Shown here: one piece after another, positions 5,931 through 6,855 of the stretch
Position numbering within the stretch: position 1 is the stretch's first letter
Layout: every line of letters starts with the position of its first letter
Source: an uncultured Ruminococcus sp.
Lineage (GTDB): Bacteria; Bacillota; Clostridia; Oscillospirales; CAG-382
Assembly (NCBI GenBank): GCA_902783535.1
Contig: CACZRJ010000244.1
Coordinates: 1 to 6,855 of the forward strand
Length of the DNA: 6,855 nucleotides
Direction: 5' to 3'
Notes under the pieces: model-generated
Told to the model about the DNA's origin: nothing
Databases searched by the model: none
Seen by the model: the letters and a program-made list of their open reading frames with translations, nothing else
Program-made: the position numbers and the translations under genes

Positions 5931-6416
5931 CTAATTCATGTTGTCCGGGACCGCTTCTTTCCTGTGACGGAGATGGATCCCGATATGGCCGATCCCGAGA
6001 ATGACGCCCGCGGCGAGCAGAAACGGGTTTCCGCCGTAGACGGCAATGCACAGGACGGCGAAAACGGGAAGCACCGCGCCTGCGACGGGTATCCCGAGCA
6101 TGCTCCTGTAAAAGTCGGCCATGGTCCTTTCGCTTCTGAAATACCGGATCCAGAACGCCTCGTACAAAAGCATCGCGGCAAGCGCTCCGGCAAGCCACAG
6201 ATTCCAGAAAGAACAGCCTCTGACGTTGAAATCGCTGAAGATCAGAACCAGACAGCACACCAGAATTTCGCCGGTCCGCTCCAGGATCAGGAGGACTTTA
6301 TTTTCATTTTTCACATAACGATCGTAATCCTTAGGCTGAAATTTCGTCCAAATGACGTTCGGAACGAACAGCATGACCAAAAAGATCAGCCCGACATACG
6401 AAAAACCGAAATGCAT
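5931..6416 (-). CDS. Five-TM integral membrane protein, conserved but of unknown function
   Basis: The protein has 161 residues. Hydrophobic segments lie at about 5-23, 46-62, 70-90, 108-127 and 131-148. A hydrophilic loop, TKFQPKDYDRYVKNENKVLL (24-43), lies between the first two, and the tail is short and basic (LRHRKEAVPDNMN). The motif-like stretches FVPNVIWTKFQP, WIRYFRSERTMADFY (89-103), LGIPVAGAVLP and GIGHIGIHLRH look strongly conserved in style. They resemble a small Clostridia membrane protein family that I know only as hypothetical. The ATG at 6416 has an excellent AGGAGG (6429-6424) 7 nt upstream. It lies 64 bp after the acetyltransferase stop and 10 bp before the first CHR gene, so it is probably co-transcribed. 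A supporting role for the transporter pair is possible but not shown. Confidence 0.87.
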   Translation of the reverse strand: MHFGFSYVGLIFLVMLFVPNVIWTKFQPKDYDRYVKNENKVLLILERTGEILVCCLVLIFSDFNVRGCSFWNLWLAGALAAMLLYEAFWIRYFRSERTMADFYRSMLGIPVAGAVLPVFAVLCIAVYGGNPFLLAAGVILGIGHIGIHLRHRKEAVPDNMN

Positions 6417-6480
6417 GGCCGCACCTCCTCCGCTATACAGTCTTTCTCACTCCCCGCGACTCTTCTTCGGCCGGCGGATG

Positions 6481-6855
6481 TCAGTTTCCGGCGAATAATG
6501 ATATTTCTTTCTCAAGAAGGCGGAAGACGTTTGCGATCAGGTAGCCGTCTGCGATCGCATGATTCAGACGTACGCTGACGGGCATGAGCAGGCGGCCGTT
6601 CTCCTCTCTGTATTTTCCCCAGTTGACGATCGGGGCGAAGTACAGATATCCGTCCGGAAGTTCGATGTTCATCGCGTCATACGACAGCCACGGGATGAAG
6701 GACGCGTCGAACCAGTTCGGATGGTTCGCGGGGTCCAGCAGGTATTCTCTCGTCTTTTTGGCTTCCTCGACGTCCCGGAGCGCGTCCGCATAGAACCGGC
6801 TGTAGTCCCTGTCGTATTTCGAATAGACGGGCGTGCATGTTTCGGTGTCGTCATG
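6481..6855 (-). CDS. Chloramphenicol-acetyltransferase-like (type A CAT family) enzyme, C-terminal part
   Basis: The frame is open to the right edge; 124 C-terminal residues of a protein that usually has about 210-220 are visible. The family transfers an acetyl group from acetyl-CoA to a hydroxyl of chloramphenicol or related small molecules, acting as a cytoplasmic trimer. The matching landmarks, numbered from the window edge, are FDASFIPWLSYDAMNIEL (49-66), YFAPIVNWGKYREENGRLLM (72-91) and the active-site stretch PVSVRLNHAIADGYLIANVF (92-111). In that stretch H99 is the likely catalytic His and D103 the structural Asp. In classical resistance enzymes it reads HHAVCDG followed by an aromatic residue and His. 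Here the first His is Asn, Cys is Ala and the last His is Leu, so the substrate may differ. It ends 64 bp before the membrane protein gene with no terminator between. Start and promoter are outside the window. Confidence 0.88.
   Translation of the reverse strand, partial: HDDTETCTPVYSKYDRDYSRFYADALRDVEEAKKTREYLLDPANHPNWFDASFIPWLSYDAMNIELPDGYLYFAPIVNWGKYREENGRLLMPVSVRLNHAIADGYLIANVFRLLEKEISLFAGN

Noticed and set aside
6417..6480. Promoter or terminator between the CAT-like gene and the membrane protein gene
   Set aside because: A TGTATAG stretch is -10-like, but no matching -35 lies at the right distance. GC-rich inverted bits lack a T-tract.
5868..6578. 236-codon open frame on the plus strand
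   Set aside because: Antisense to the five-TM protein gene and to the ends of its neighbours. The translation is low-complexity and charged, and lacks a ribosome-binding site.

Overview
The window looks like a chromosomal segment of an anaerobic, fairly GC-rich member of the Firmicutes (Clostridia, possibly Lachnospiraceae- or Oscillospiraceae-like). The basis is a pyruvate:ferredoxin oxidoreductase of clostridial type, strong GGAGG ribosome-binding sites, SigA-type promoters and a clostridial-style pyridoxal/pyridoxamine kinase. The taxonomic placement is inferred from these features only. No RNA gene, insertion sequence, CRISPR array or phage gene was found.

Left edge, minus strand: the first 203 codons of nifJ (pyruvate:ferredoxin oxidoreductase) run off the window at position 1. 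A near-consensus extended -10 promoter sits just upstream. A 481-bp divergent intergenic region follows (612-1092). It holds this promoter, an oppositely directed promoter at 811-839, and a leader of about 250 nt. The leader contains five copies of the octamer GTGGAAAA (four direct, one inverted), which resemble DnaA boxes and can also form competing RNA hairpins.

Centre, plus strand: three closely spaced genes (1093-3905). They encode a single-pass membrane protein with an extracytoplasmic domain, a two-TM protein with a PH-like domain and a long acidic tail, and a pyridoxal/pyridoxamine kinase. They probably form one operon driven from 811-839. It ends at a strong hairpin with T-tracts on both sides (3918-3970), which can stop transcription from either direction.

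Right half, minus strand: five genes in a row, all running leftwards into the same terminator. In transcription order they are a chloramphenicol-acetyltransferase-like enzyme (5' end off the window), a five-TM membrane protein of unknown function, a pair of short chromate-transporter-family proteins with an ATGA overlap, and an APH(3')-like small-molecule kinase. Gaps are 64, 10, -4 and 26 bp, so co-transcription is likely. The grouping of an acetyltransferase, a two-subunit CHR transporter and a phosphotransferase suggests an accessory transport or detoxification unit. Its real substrates cannot be read from the sequence.

I see no clearly undescribed biological system. The items most worth a second look are the GTGGAAAA cluster, a 24-bp duplication inside a conserved part of nifJ, the acidic-tailed PH-like protein, and the acetyltransferase/CHR/kinase cluster.
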